Source: Pseudoxanthomonas sp. 3HH-4 (lineage in GTDB: Bacteria > Pseudomonadota > Gammaproteobacteria > Xanthomonadales > Xanthomonadaceae). From it: a DNA stretch of 64,000 nucleotides. A program made the position numbers and the translations under genes. The DNA lies in NCBI RefSeq assembly GCF_006716465.1, contig NZ_VFPB01000006.1, forward strand, positions 124,001 through 188,000. The letters run 5' to 3'. The notes under the pieces are model-generated. The model was given only the letters and a program-made list of their open reading frames with translations, did no database searches and had not been told where the DNA came from. Of this stretch, positions 55,356-63,951 are shown piece after piece (position 1 is the stretch's first letter; each line of letters starts with the position of its first letter).

Positions 55356-55991
55356 TTACTGCTGGTCGAATTCGGTTTTTGAGATGACGCGGAATGCGTT
55401 CGCGGCGTCCAGGTGCTCGATCAGGACGATCTGATCGCCACGCTGGAAGCTCTGGTCAGGCAGGGCGCGGACCTGGAGTATCAAGCCGGCGCCGCCGTCA
55501 TCGAAATGCGCGCGGCCATTGTTCTCGTCGACCGCCGGCGAGATGACCCGGCCAGTGCGGCCAAGGACCGAGGGTGGGAGTGGCGGGCGCAGGCGCGCGA
55601 TCAGCTTGGCCAAAGGCCGCAGCGTTAGCGACGTCGCCAGCACCCCGGGGACCAGCGCGGCGACCATGACGCCGACGCCAGCGATGCCGCGCAGCGCGTC
55701 CGGCGCAAGGGGCAGCAGATATCGCTGCGCCAGAAAGCAGAGGATCCACCCAAACAGGGCGAGGATCGTCAGCACCAGCGTCAACGGGATGCCCGAGAGG
55801 CCGATTTTCGCCAGCATGCCTGCCACGAAAGAGGGCTCGATGCTGTCCCCGTCGCTGCCCAGCCAGCCATCCACGGTGTCGAGGTCGAGCAGGCCCGTGG
55901 CTGCCAGCATCCAGTAGATGACGCACACCGCAAGCAGCACGCCATACACGACGGTGGGAAACGTCAGGATAATGGTGAGGAACTCGTTCAA
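55356..55991 (-). CDS. yqiJ: YqiJ-like inner-membrane OB-fold protein
   Basis: 211 residues from a TTG start at 55991, preceded by AGGGGG; E. coli YqiJ has 209. The ORF could be extended upstream to 56111 only by running through the end of the PspA gene, giving an Arg-rich extension, so TTG is preferred. Three membrane helices (about 5-30, 58-85, 95-120) precede a C-terminal OB-like/NfeD-type domain (LGRTGRVISPAVDENNGRAHFDDGGAGLILQVRAL). NfeD-type proteins are the usual partners of SPFH proteins, encoded next here. Confidence 0.85.
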   Translation of the reverse strand: MNEFLTIILTFPTVVYGVLLAVCVIYWMLAATGLLDLDTVDGWLGSDGDSIEPSFVAGMLAKIGLSGIPLTLVLTILALFGWILCFLAQRYLLPLAPDALRGIAGVGVMVAALVPGVLATSLTLRPLAKLIARLRPPLPPSVLGRTGRVISPAVDENNGRAHFDDGGAGLILQVRALPDQSFQRGDQIVLIEHLDAANAFRVISKTEFDQQ

Positions 55992-56004
55992 GTGACCCCC
56001 TGAT

Positions 56005-56667
56005 TCAGCGCTTGCGCGCGGACGACGTGATGCGTTTGCGGGCACGGTCCAGCACGGCCTGTGCGGGATCGTCGGCGACCTTGCTGTTCTTGCCCTGGCT
56101 CGCGACGGCATTGCCTTGCGCGGGCGCGCGACGCTGCTTCATCCGCGCGGCAGAGGCGAATGCCGGTTCCGGATACTGCGCGTCGCCGGGTTGCCGACGT
56201 GCCACCGTCGCTTGTGCCCGCTGCAGGCTGTTCGATGCACGCAGGATGTCCAGCTGGTGCTTGAGCCGGCGCAGGCGGCCTTCCAGTTGTTCCACGACGT
56301 GGGCGAACTGGCGTTCCTGCGTCGCGAGTTCCTGGCCTTCCGCCATGCGCTGGCCGCGCTCGGCCTGGAGATGGACGACCTCGTCCGCGGCCTTGCGCGC
56401 CTGGGTGGCCCGACCCTGGCGCAGGGCAGCCTCCACCTTGGCCTCCCGCTCACTGATCCGCGTGGCGAGCGCGACCTGATGCTGCTCGCTGGCGATGCGA
56501 CGCGCCTTCGCCGCCGCATGTTCGCCGCGCGCACCATGCAGGGCGTCATCGACGGCGCGGATCTCTTCGTCGAGCAGGCGCTCTGCGCGGTCACCCATCA
56601 CCGCGCCGGCCAGCCCTTCCATGCCCTCCTGGATCCGCTTGAACAGGGTCTTCAGGGTGTCGGGCAT
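56005..56667 (-). CDS. PspA/IM30-family protein (YjfJ-like)
   Basis: 220 residues. MPDTLKTLFKRIQEGMEGLAGAVMGDRAERLLDEEIRAVDDAL starts a long helical hairpin with Arg/Glu/Gln-rich heptads through about residue 150, then a basic tail ending ARKRITSSARKR. This is the PspA/IM30 plan, now placed in the ESCRT-III superfamily of membrane-remodelling polymers. Its start overlaps the stop of the YjfI-like gene (TGATG). E. coli yjfI-yjfJ is the same pair. The usual PspF/PspB/PspC partners are absent. Confidence 0.88.
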   Translation of the reverse strand: MPDTLKTLFKRIQEGMEGLAGAVMGDRAERLLDEEIRAVDDALHGARGEHAAAKARRIASEQHQVALATRISEREAKVEAALRQGRATQARKAADEVVHLQAERGQRMAEGQELATQERQFAHVVEQLEGRLRRLKHQLDILRASNSLQRAQATVARRQPGDAQYPEPAFASAARMKQRRAPAQGNAVASQGKNSKVADDPAQAVLDRARKRITSSARKR

Positions 56668-57308
56668 CAGGCCTTCCTCCGCGCACTGGTCCGCAGGAAG
56701 GGGCGGTAGGCTTCGGTGGCGCTGATGACGTTCTCGGCCAGCGTCTCGATCTCGAAGATGACGTTGGCCAGGCTGGAATGCGTGTCGAGCGCCCCGAACA
56801 TGGTGTAGCCGGCGACACCGCCGATGCGCTGCATGCCGATGGTCGACAGCGGCAACAGCACGTGCGTGCTGAGGACATGGGCGTTGAAGGCGGCCACATC
56901 GGCCACCTCGTCCACCGGCCAGAGATAGGCCTCCACCAGGATCTGCTCGCCGCCCACCGCCAGAAACACCGACAGGTCCCCGTACTCGTGCATCACCAGG
57001 TGCAGGCTGGGCTCCGCACCCTCGATGGTCTCCAGGCTGATCAGCCCGTCGCGCACGGTGCTGGCCTGCTGCAGCGCATGCCGGATCGCGGCGATGGTCC
57101 AGCCGGCCTCGGTGGACTGCGTCGGCAGGTAGGGAATGCCGGATTCGCGTTCTGCATCGCGCATCGACTTCTCGATGGCGGCGAGTTCCTCGGCGTACTC
57201 CGGCCGGATCCAGACGTCCTTCTTGACCAGGCCCTGCTCGCGCATGCGTTCGCGATAGTGGCGAACGTGCAGCGTGGATGCCTTGATCGCGGGCCGGGAG
57301 GCTGTCAT
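56667..57308 (-). CDS. YjfI-like DUF2170 protein, first gene of the stress operon
   Basis: 213 residues. An N-terminal helical part (IKASTLHVRHYRERMREQGLVKKDVWIRPEYAEELAAIEKSMRD) precedes a DUF2170 domain (GWTIAAIRHALQQ... LHLVMHEYGDLSVFLAVGGEQILVEAYLWP). Function is unknown; in E. coli yjfI precedes the pspA-like yjfJ. There is no Shine-Dalgarno sequence before the ATG, and the predicted transcription start falls on or within two bases of it, so the mRNA is probably leaderless. Confidence 0.85.
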   Translation of the reverse strand: MTASRPAIKASTLHVRHYRERMREQGLVKKDVWIRPEYAEELAAIEKSMRDAERESGIPYLPTQSTEAGWTIAAIRHALQQASTVRDGLISLETIEGAEPSLHLVMHEYGDLSVFLAVGGEQILVEAYLWPVDEVADVAAFNAHVLSTHVLLPLSTIGMQRIGGVAGYTMFGALDTHSSLANVIFEIETLAENVISATEAYRPFLRTSARRKA

Positions 57309-57315
57309 GAAATAG

Positions 57316-57344
57316 ACCGTATTGCTTACATGTAATGTTGTCAA
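57316..57344 (-). promoter_or_regulatory. Promoter of the seven-gene membrane-stress operon with internal palindrome
   Basis: On the minus strand a perfect TTGACA (57339-57344), a 17-base spacer and TACGGT (57316-57321, TAnnnT). Transcription should start near 57308-57310, at the ATG. The spacer holds the perfect 10-bp palindrome TTACATGTAA (57326-57335), well placed for a repressor. Confidence 0.75.
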
Positions 57345-57565
57345 GTAGCGGTGCGGGCAGGGGAGGCGGTGTTGTCCTGTATCCCTGCGCCGATGACCGG
57401 CGCGTGGCGACTGTCGCCTGCCTGTAACAGGCAGGCCGCAGAATGCGCCTTGCAACGAGGTACCTCTCTCCTCCCGCGTTGCTCCGGAGCCTGGCGGAAG
57501 CCGGGCTTCGTGCTTTCCGGGCCGCGCGCCGGGCGTGGCATGCTGTCGCGCATGAGGGTTCTGCC

Positions 57566-58651
57566 TTGTCCTTCCGTCACCTGTTCCTGCTGTTGATGAC
57601 CGTCTCGCCCCTGCTGTCCGCAAACGCAGGCGAGTGCACGGGCAAGCCGCTCGTCATCGCCCACCGCGGCGCCAGTGCACTGCTGCCGGAGCACACACTG
57701 GCGGCGTACGCACGCGCGATCGCCGATGGTGCCGACTACATCGAGCCTGACCTGGTCGCCACCCGCGACGGCGTGCTGGTGGCGCGCCACGAGAACGAGA
57801 TCAGTGGGACCACCGATGTCGCGCAGCGGCCCGAATTCGCCGCCCGCAAGCGCCGACAGGTGATCGATGGGGAGGCGTTCGAGGGCTGGTTCAGCGAAGA
57901 CTTCACGCTGGCCGAGTTGAAGACGCTGCGCGCACGTGAGCGACTGCCCGAGTTGCGCGGCACTGCGCACGATGGCCAGTACGTCATCGCGACACTGGAC
58001 GAGATCATCCTGCTGGCGTCGGAACACGCCGTGCATACCGGCCGCACCATCGGCCTGATTCCCGAGATCAAGCATCCCGGTCACTTCCAGCGCATCGGCC
58101 TGCCGATGGAGGAGCGCCTGCTGGAGACGCTGGCGGCGCACGCATACACGCGCGAGGCGCCGGTGGTGATCCAGTCGTTCGAACAGGCGAACCTGCGTGC
58201 ATTACGCGCACGCCTTGGGCCGTCGCACGGGAACATCCGCTTGCTGCAGTTGCTGGGCACGGCGAACACGCAACCAAGCGATGCGCTGGCGGCGGGAAAG
58301 CCGACACGCTATGCGGACCTGATGACGCCCGTGGGGCTGCAGGACATCGCGAGCTACGCCGATATCATCGGGCCGTGGACGCGCCTGCTGATCCCGGTGG
58401 CGGACGACGGCACGTTGGCGGCGCCGACGCCGTTGATGACGAGGGCTCGCGCAGCGGGCCTGGACGTGTGGCCGTATACCTTCCGGCCCGAGAACGATTT
58501 CCTGCCACCGGCGCTGCGCGAAGGCGACGATCCGCACACGCGCAGCGAGGCGGGATCCCTCACCGAGATCCGCGCCTACCTCGCACTGGGGATCGGCGGC
58601 TTCTTCACCGACGATCCGGCGCTGGGGCGTCGCGCGGTGGACGCCCGCTGA
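57566..58651 (+). CDS. glpQ: Glycerophosphodiester phosphodiesterase (exported, GlpQ type)
   Basis: 361 residues from a TTG start at 57566, which has GAGGG seven bases upstream and begins directly with a signal peptide (SFRHLFLLLMTVSPLLSANA-G); E. coli GlpQ has 358. A longer ATG frame from 57443 and a shorter one from 57596 are possible. Catalytic motifs IAHRGASALLPEHT and YIEPDLVATRDGVLVARHE (His/Glu/Asp with Ca2+) and IPEIKHP are present. It hydrolyses glycerophosphodiesters to glycerol-3-phosphate in the periplasm. It converges on fabB with a six-base gap. Confidence 0.9.
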   Translation: MSFRHLFLLLMTVSPLLSANAGECTGKPLVIAHRGASALLPEHTLAAYARAIADGADYIEPDLVATRDGVLVARHENEISGTTDVAQRPEFAARKRRQVIDGEAFEGWFSEDFTLAELKTLRARERLPELRGTAHDGQYVIATLDEIILLASEHAVHTGRTIGLIPEIKHPGHFQRIGLPMEERLLETLAAHAYTREAPVVIQSFEQANLRALRARLGPSHGNIRLLQLLGTANTQPSDALAAGKPTRYADLMTPVGLQDIASYADIIGPWTRLLIPVADDGTLAAPTPLMTRARAAGLDVWPYTFRPENDFLPPALREGDDPHTRSEAGSLTEIRAYLALGIGGFFTDDPALGRRAVDAR

Positions 58652-58657
58652 TCGGCC

Positions 58658-59866
58658 TCACACCCGGCCGAACACCAGGCTGGCGTTGGTGCCGCCAAAG
58701 CCGAAGCTGTTGGACATGACCGTGGTCAGGGTCGCGTCGCGGCTTGCCTGCACGATGGGGAAATCCTTGGCGCCTTCGTCCAGCGTCTCGATGTTGGCCG
58801 AGCCCGCGATGAAGCCATCGCGCATCATCAGCAGGCAGTAGATCGCTTCATGCACGCTGGCGGCGCCCAGCGAGTGGCCGGACAGCGCCTTGGTCGACGA
58901 GATCGGCGGCAGCGTATCGCCCAGCGCGGTGCGGATCGCCTCGAGTTCGATCACATCGCCCAGCGGCGTCGAGGTGCCATGCGTGTTGAGATAGTCCAGC
59001 GGTGCGGTGATGCCTTCCAGCGCCATCTGCATGCAACGCACGGCGCCTTCACCAGACGGCGCGACCATGTCGGCGCCATCGGAGGTCACGCCGTAACCCA
59101 GCAGTTCGGCGTGGATGCGCGCGCCGCGCTTCACCGCGTGGTCGTAGTCTTCCAGCACCAGCATGCCGCCGCCACCGGCGATGACGAAACCGTCGCGGTC
59201 CGCGTCGTACGGGCGCGAAGCATGCGTGGGGTCATCGTTGTGCTTGCTCGACAGCGCTCCCATCGCGTCGAACATCATGGTCAGCGCCCAGTGCAGCTCT
59301 TCGCCGCCACCAGCGAACATGATGTCCTGTCGACCGGCGCGGATCATGTCCGCCGCGGCCCCGATGCAGTGCGCGGATGTCGCGCAGGCGGCGGAGATCG
59401 AATAGCTCACGCCCTTGATCTTGAACGAGGTGGCCAGCGTCGCCGATACCGTCGAGCACATCGTGCGCGGCACCATGTACGGTCCCACCTTGCGGATGCC
59501 GCGCGCGCGCAGCAGGTCCGCGGCTTCGATCTGCCATTCGGCCGAACCGCCGCCGGAGCCGGCGATCAGCCCGGTGCGCGGCTGGCTGACCAGTGCGTCG
59601 TCCAGGCCGGCGTCGGCGATCGCATCGCGCAGTGCGATGTGCGCGAACGCGGCCGCGTCGCCCATGAAGCGCTTCTGCTTGCGGTCGATCTGCGCATCGA
59701 GATCGATCTCCGGCGCACCGCCTACCTGGCTGCGGAAACCGAGTTCGGCGTACTGCGGAATGTGGCGGATGCCCGAACGGCCTTCACGCAGCGCGGCCGA
59801 CACGGTATCCGCATCGTTGCCCAGGCATGACGTGATGCCCAGGCCAGTGATGACGACGCGGCGCAT
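58658..59866 (-). CDS. fabB: Beta-ketoacyl-ACP synthase I
   Basis: 402 residues (E. coli 406). Thiolase-fold condensing enzyme with the catalytic Cys161 in [10 protein letters not shown], His in [11 protein letters not shown] and His in [15 protein letters not shown], and the C-terminal [14 protein letters not shown]. It elongates unsaturated acyl-ACPs in type II fatty acid synthesis. The ATG at 59866 shares the sequence TGATG with the fabA stop, with GGAGAG upstream, so the pair is translationally coupled. Confidence 0.97.
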   Translation of the reverse strand: MRRVVITGLGITSCLGNDADTVSAALREGRSGIRHIPQYAELGFRSQVGGAPEIDLDAQIDRKQKRFMGDAAAFAHIALRDAIADAGLDDALVSQPRTGLIAGSGGGSAEWQIEAADLLRARGIRKVGPYMVPRTMCSTVSATLATSFKIKGVSYSISAACATSAHCIGAAADMIRAGRQDIMFAGGGEELHWALTMMFDAMGALSSKHNDDPTHASRPYDADRDGFVIAGGGGMLVLEDYDHAVKRGARIHAELLGYGVTSDGADMVAPSGEGAVRCMQMALEGITAPLDYLNTHGTSTPLGDVIELEAIRTALGDTLPPISSTKALSGHSLGAASVHEAIYCLLMMRDGFIAGSANIETLDEGAKDFPIVQASRDATLTTVMSNSFGFGGTNASLVFGRV

Positions 59867-60381
59867 CAGAAGCTCTCCGTCGAGGTGAACAGGCCCACGC
59901 GCAGATCGCGCGCCGTATAGATCTCGCGGCCGTCGACCAGCATGCGGCCATCGGCCACCGCCAGCACCAGCTTGCGGTTGATCACGCGGCTGATGTCGAT
60001 CTCGTAGCTGACGCGCTTGGCGGTCGGCAACACCTGGCCGGTGAACTTCACTTCGCCCGATCCCAATGCGCGGCCCCGACCGGGCGCGCCGATCCAGGTC
60101 AGGAAGAAACCGGTGAGCTGCCACATCGCATCCAGCCCCAGGCAACCGGGCATCACCGGGTCGCCGAGGAAGTGGCACTGGAAGAACCACAGGTCGGGGT
60201 GGATATCCAGTTCCGCGCGGATGAGGCCCTTGCCGTGCGCACCACCGTCCTCGCGGATCTCGGTGATGCGGTCGAACATCAGCATCGGGTCATTGGGCAA
60301 GCGGCCGCTGTCAGGGCCGAACAGTTCGCCGCGCGCGCTGGCCAGCAGCTGTTCGCGCGAGAAGGAAGCAGGGGCGGTCAT
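59866..60381 (-). CDS. fabA: 3-hydroxydecanoyl-ACP dehydratase/isomerase
   Basis: 171 residues, the standard length. Hot-dog fold with the active-site His70 in [23 protein letters not shown] and Asp84, at the same positions as E. coli FabA. It introduces the cis double bond at C10 that commits to unsaturated fatty acids; fabB follows. An inverted repeat about 30 bases upstream may bind a regulator of membrane fluidity. Confidence 0.97.
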   Translation of the reverse strand: MTAPASFSREQLLASARGELFGPDSGRLPNDPMLMFDRITEIREDGGAHGKGLIRAELDIHPDLWFFQCHFLGDPVMPGCLGLDAMWQLTGFFLTWIGAPGRGRALGSGEVKFTGQVLPTAKRVSYEIDISRVINRKLVLAVADGRMLVDGREIYTARDLRVGLFTSTESF

Positions 60382-60411
60382 TGCATGGTCCGTTCTACGA
60401 AGACGCAAATA

Positions 60412-60427
60412 ATGCACACATGTGCAT
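60412..60427. promoter_or_regulatory. ATGCACA-N2-TGTGCAT inverted repeat upstream of fabA, possible operator
   Basis: Perfect 7-bp arms (60412-60418 and 60421-60427) separated by two bases, 31 bases before the fabA start. The spacing suits a TetR- or GntR-type dimer. It does not match the DesT or FabR operators that I know. The gap 60382-60596 also lies before dinB; I see no LexA-like site there. Confidence 0.5.
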
Positions 60428-60596
60428 ACGCTTGTCTTGATGCAAATCAACCGGGTTTTTTCCATACGCCGGCGTACCATCGGCAAGGCGTAATTGCGGC
60501 AAGGGTTTCGCACTCCCTGTCCGCATGTCCAAACGCAACCGTATCGTTCCCGCCTGCGTCCATGCGATCGCGTACGGCGGCCGATATCATCGCGTG

Positions 60597-61679
60597 ATGC
60601 GCAAGATCATCCACATCGACATGGACGCCTTCTACGCGTCGGTGGAACAGCGCGACGATCCATCGCTGCGTGGACGGCCCGTGGTCGTCGCGTGGCGCGG
60701 CGAGCGCTCGGTGGTGTGCGCGGCATCGTACGAAGCCCGCGTCTTCGGCGTGCGCTCGGCGATGCCGGCGGTGCGCGCGGAGCGGCTGTGCCCGCAGGCG
60801 GTGTTCGTGCCGCCGGACTTCACCCGCTACAAGGCGGTGTCGCGGCAGGTGCGCGAGATCTTCCTGCGCCACACCGATCTGGTCGAGCCGCTGTCGCTGG
60901 ACGAGGCCTATCTCGACGTCACCGCGCCGAAATCCGATTTGCCGACGGCGACCGCCGTGGCCGAGACGATCCGCGCGCAGATCCGCGAGGAAACGCAGCT
61001 CACCGCGTCAGCCGGCGTGGCACCGAACAAGTTCCTCGCCAAGATCGCGTCGGACTGGCGCAAGCCCGACGGGCAGTTCGTACTACGTCCGCACCAGGTG
61101 GAGGCGTTCCTGACGCCGTTACCGGTCGAACGCATTCCAGGCGTGGGCAAGGTGATGCAGGGCAAATTGAATGCGGCCGGCATCCACACCGTCGGCGACC
61201 TGCGCGCGTATTCGCAGCATGAACTGGAAGTACGATACGGCAGCTTCGGCGGCGGCCTGTATCGCCGCGCGCGCGGCATCGACGAACGGCCGGTAGAGCC
61301 GGACCAGCCGGTGCAGTCGATCTCGTCGGAAGACACCTTCGCCACCGATCTGCTGCTGTCAGAGCTGGAGCCGCACATCGTCCGTATCGCGGATAAAGCG
61401 TGGCAGGCCAGCCGCAAGACCGAGCGCGTGGGTCGTACGGTGGTCCTGAAGTTGAAGACCTCCCAGTTCCGCATCCTCACCCGCAGCTTCACGCCGGAAT
61501 CACCGCCATCCTCCGCGCGGGAGTTCATCGATATCGCCTTGGCACTGCGCGAGCGCGTCGACCTGCCGGGTGCGACGCGCTACCGGCTGGTGGGCGTGGG
61601 GCTGTCGGGTTTCCGGGATCGCGATGAGATGGCGACCCAACCGGGCTTGTTCGACGAAGTGGAGCGGGCTGCCGGTTGA
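60597..61679 (+). CDS. dinB: DNA polymerase IV (Y family)
   Basis: 360 residues (E. coli 351). [20 protein letters not shown] supplies the first catalytic Asp, and [11 protein letters not shown] the Asp-Glu pair. Thumb HhH motifs ([21 protein letters not shown]) and the little-finger domain complete the Y-family fold. The C-terminus [10 protein letters not shown] fits the clamp-binding peptide (QPGLF). It carries out error-prone translesion synthesis. The ribosome site before 60597 is weak; an in-frame ATG at 60525 would add 24 residues absent from the family. Confidence 0.95.
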   Translation: MRKIIHIDMDAFYASVEQRDDPSLRGRPVVVAWRGERSVVCAASYEARVFGVRSAMPAVRAERLCPQAVFVPPDFTRYKAVSRQVREIFLRHTDLVEPLSLDEAYLDVTAPKSDLPTATAVAETIRAQIREETQLTASAGVAPNKFLAKIASDWRKPDGQFVLRPHQVEAFLTPLPVERIPGVGKVMQGKLNAAGIHTVGDLRAYSQHELEVRYGSFGGGLYRRARGIDERPVEPDQPVQSISSEDTFATDLLLSELEPHIVRIADKAWQASRKTERVGRTVVLKLKTSQFRILTRSFTPESPPSSAREFIDIALALRERVDLPGATRYRLVGVGLSGFRDRDEMATQPGLFDEVERAAG

Positions 61680-61693
61680 ATCGTGGGCAAGAA

Positions 61694-61720
61694 GAAGCCC
61701 GGCGATGCCGGGCTTCGTCT
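61694..61720. terminator. Hairpin between dinB and btuB, bidirectional terminator
   Basis: A perfect 10-bp stem GAAGCCCGGC/GCCGGGCTTC (61694-61703 with 61707-61716) with a GAT loop lies in the 60-base gap between the convergent genes. Flanking pyrimidine runs are short in both directions, so efficiency is uncertain. Confidence 0.65.
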
Positions 61721-61739
61721 TGTGGCATTCCGTTGCGAG

Positions 61740-63611
61740 TTACTCGGTCGGCTGGTAGCGCAGGCTCAGGCCGTAGGTGCGGCCGGCCTGGTTGTACCAG
61801 GCGACGGTTTCGTAGTCGCGGTCGAACACGTTGCCCACCTTCGCCTGCAACGTCCAGGCCGGCGCGATGGCGTATTCCAGGCGCAGGTCCAGCGTGCTGT
61901 AGCCGCCCAGGCGGTCGGTGTTGGCCAGATTGTCGTAACGCTCGCCTGCGGCGTTGAACGTCATGCCGGCGCGGAATGCACCGAATGCACGGTCCACGTC
62001 GATACGCGCGGTGTTGCGCGGGCGACGCGCCAGCAGGTTGTCGTGGTTGAGCCCGGCCGAACGGTTGCGCGGATCGGTGTGGCTCAGCTGGGTGGCGATA
62101 TCGAAGCCGGCGAGCGTGAAATCGACGGTGAACTCCGCGCCGCGGATGCGCGCTTCGTCGATGTTGTTGGGCAGGAAGATCGCCGCGTCATAGGAGATCA
62201 GCTGATCCACCTTGTTCTGGTAGACATTGAAGGTCCAGTTCCAGGTGTCGCGATACTGCGCGATGCCGAGGTTGATGCTCTCCGATTCTTCCGGCGCCAA
62301 GTCGGGATTGCCGAAGAACGGGTAGTACAGGTCGTTGAAGCTCGGCGCCTTGAAGCCCGTGGCCAGGCTGGCGGTCAGCTTCAGGCCGTTGCCGAAGCCG
62401 AACCCGTAGCCCAGGCTGCCGGTGGTGTGGTTGCCGAACTGCTCGTTGTCGTCGTTGCGGACGCTGGCCTGCAGTTGGTGTGCGCCGAAGCGGCCCTGGT
62501 ACTCGACGAAGCCGGCCAGGTTGTCGCGCTGGGTGACGTCGAAGTCGGTGGCGCTCTCGACCTCATCGTCCTGCCAGTCGATGCCGGCAGTCAGCAGCTG
62601 GTTGGCGGCTACCGTGAAATCGCCCTGCAGCGAAGCCACGTAGCGGCGCGTCTCGAAATAGCCGGACTGCACGTCGTCGTGGAAATCGTCGGACTTGTCG
62701 TCGTTGCGGCCCAGGCTCAGCTGCAGGCCGATCTTCTCGCTCGGCGCATAACGCAGCTTGGTACCGATCACCTGCTGCACGGTTTCGGAGCGGTTGGTGA
62801 AGCTTCCGTCGAACTCGCTCTTGCCCTCGGCGCGCAGCGCGTTGGCTTCCATCGTCAGCGTATCGGTGAAGGCGTAACCGCCGCGCAGGTTGGCTGACGT
62901 GTTGCGGTAGCCATCGCGGTCCGGTTCGTCAGTGAAGCAACCGGCGCCGAAGTCGAACGGGATGCTCGGATCCGGGCCGCGCCCGCGGCAGGCGTTGAAG
63001 CCATCCGTCCGCGTATACGCCACGTCGGCGCCGAACCAGCCGCGCGCATTGCCACCGCCGATGCCGGCACTGGCTTCGCGGGTGCTGTCGCTGGCCATGC
63101 CGATGCGGAAGTTCGGGCGCACCTTGCCCGTGTTGCGACGGGTGAACACCTGGATCACGCCGCCGATGGCTTCCGAGCCGTACAGACTGGAACGCGGGCC
63201 GCGCACGATCTCGACGCGATCGATCTGGTCGATCGGCAGGTCCTGCAGCGCCGGCAGGCCGGCGGTTGCCGAGCCCATGCGGACGCCGTCGATCAGCACC
63301 AGCACATGGTCCGATTCGGTGCCGCGCAGGTTGAGCGTGGTGATCTTGCCGGCCCCGCCCTGGTTGGCAATCGAAACGCCGGCGCGGCCTTGCAGCAGTT
63401 CGGACAACGAACGGGCCTGGCTGCGCAGGATCGCTTCGCGGTTGATCACCTGCGCGGGGACCAGGCTGTCTTCGACCGCGACGGCGGTTCGGGTCCCGGA
63501 TACCACGACCTCGTCGAGGTCGGTCGTGTCGCGGTCCTGCGCCTGCACTGCGAACGGCAGTGCCAGCGCGACCGCGAGGGCCAGGTAGGAAAGGGGGAAA
63601 CGGCTGTACAT
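61740..63611 (-). CDS. btuB: Vitamin B12 TonB-dependent receptor
   Basis: 623 residues (E. coli 614). Signal peptide cleaved after VQA (24), TonB box DEVVVSG (33-39), plug domain (LSELLQGRAGVSIANQGGAGKITTLNLRGTESDHVLVLIDGVRMGS, QIDRVEIVRGPRSSLYGSEAIGG) and a 22-strand barrel. The plug motifs and length fit BtuB, and the upstream cobalamin riboswitch makes cobalamin the ligand with high confidence. The ATG at 63611 is preceded by GGAG ten bases upstream; that site is buried in a predicted hairpin. Confidence 0.95.
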   Translation of the reverse strand: MYSRFPLSYLALAVALALPFAVQAQDRDTTDLDEVVVSGTRTAVAVEDSLVPAQVINREAILRSQARSLSELLQGRAGVSIANQGGAGKITTLNLRGTESDHVLVLIDGVRMGSATAGLPALQDLPIDQIDRVEIVRGPRSSLYGSEAIGGVIQVFTRRNTGKVRPNFRIGMASDSTREASAGIGGGNARGWFGADVAYTRTDGFNACRGRGPDPSIPFDFGAGCFTDEPDRDGYRNTSANLRGGYAFTDTLTMEANALRAEGKSEFDGSFTNRSETVQQVIGTKLRYAPSEKIGLQLSLGRNDDKSDDFHDDVQSGYFETRRYVASLQGDFTVAANQLLTAGIDWQDDEVESATDFDVTQRDNLAGFVEYQGRFGAHQLQASVRNDDNEQFGNHTTGSLGYGFGFGNGLKLTASLATGFKAPSFNDLYYPFFGNPDLAPEESESINLGIAQYRDTWNWTFNVYQNKVDQLISYDAAIFLPNNIDEARIRGAEFTVDFTLAGFDIATQLSHTDPRNRSAGLNHDNLLARRPRNTARIDVDRAFGAFRAGMTFNAAGERYDNLANTDRLGGYSTLDLRLEYAIAPAWTLQAKVGNVFDRDYETVAWYNQAGRTYGLSLRYQPTE

Positions 63612-63617
63612 CGGATT

Positions 63618-63661
63618 CAACTCCATCGCGCGCCCCGCGCGCATTCATCGGCGTGGAGTTG
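63618..63661 (-). promoter_or_regulatory. btuB: Ribosome-site-sequestering hairpin in the btuB leader
   Basis: On the minus strand CAACTCCA (63654-63661) is complementary to TGGAGTTG (63618-63625), which contains the GGAG Shine-Dalgarno sequence of btuB. The loop holds a further GC-rich hairpin. Such a structure would block translation when the upstream riboswitch is bound by cobalamin, pointing to translational control. Confidence 0.7.
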
Positions 63662-63750
63662 CGACGGGGAAGGGAGCGTTGCGGACAGCGCGGCAGACAG
63701 GCAGCGGCGCGGCACGCCGCGACGCCCTCCGCATCGCAACCAGTGGACTT

Positions 63751-63940
63751 CCAGGCCGGTCTCCGGGCTTGCGAACGAGTGCAGGGCACTCCCCGCGGCG
63801 CCTTCCCATGCAATGCACAGTGGCCGATGCCGTGGTTCTATTCGCCTACCGTTGCGGGGGCAGCGCCGGAATGCCGCCTGCGCGGGTCACCGGCTTCCCG
63901 TTTCAACCCGGACGCGGACGCCGCGGGTCACCTGAAAGCG
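63751..63940 (-). ncRNA. Cobalamin riboswitch
   Basis: Read on the minus strand, the region contains GGGAAGCCGGTG (start of the conserved core), CCCCCGCAACGGTA, GCCACTG and the terminal B12 box AGCCCGGAGACCGGCC (within 63751-63770), in the canonical order and spacing. It lies 140 bases upstream of btuB. A TATACT -10 element (63946-63951) puts the RNA start near 63939. Adenosylcobalamin binding would shut off btuB. Confidence 0.95.
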
Positions 63941-63945
63941 CGCGC

Positions 63946-63951
63946 AGTATA
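63946..63951 (-). promoter_or_regulatory. -10 element of the riboswitch-btuB transcript
   Basis: TATACT on the minus strand, five of six consensus bases, immediately before the riboswitch 5' end. No clear -35 is visible at normal spacing. The remaining 63952-64000 shows nothing else. Confidence 0.55.

Noticed and set aside
55992-56111. ATG-started longer form of the YqiJ-like protein
   Set aside because: It would overlap the PspA gene by about 107 bases with an Arg-rich shadow peptide; the TTG start at 55991 has a good ribosome site and gives the expected length.
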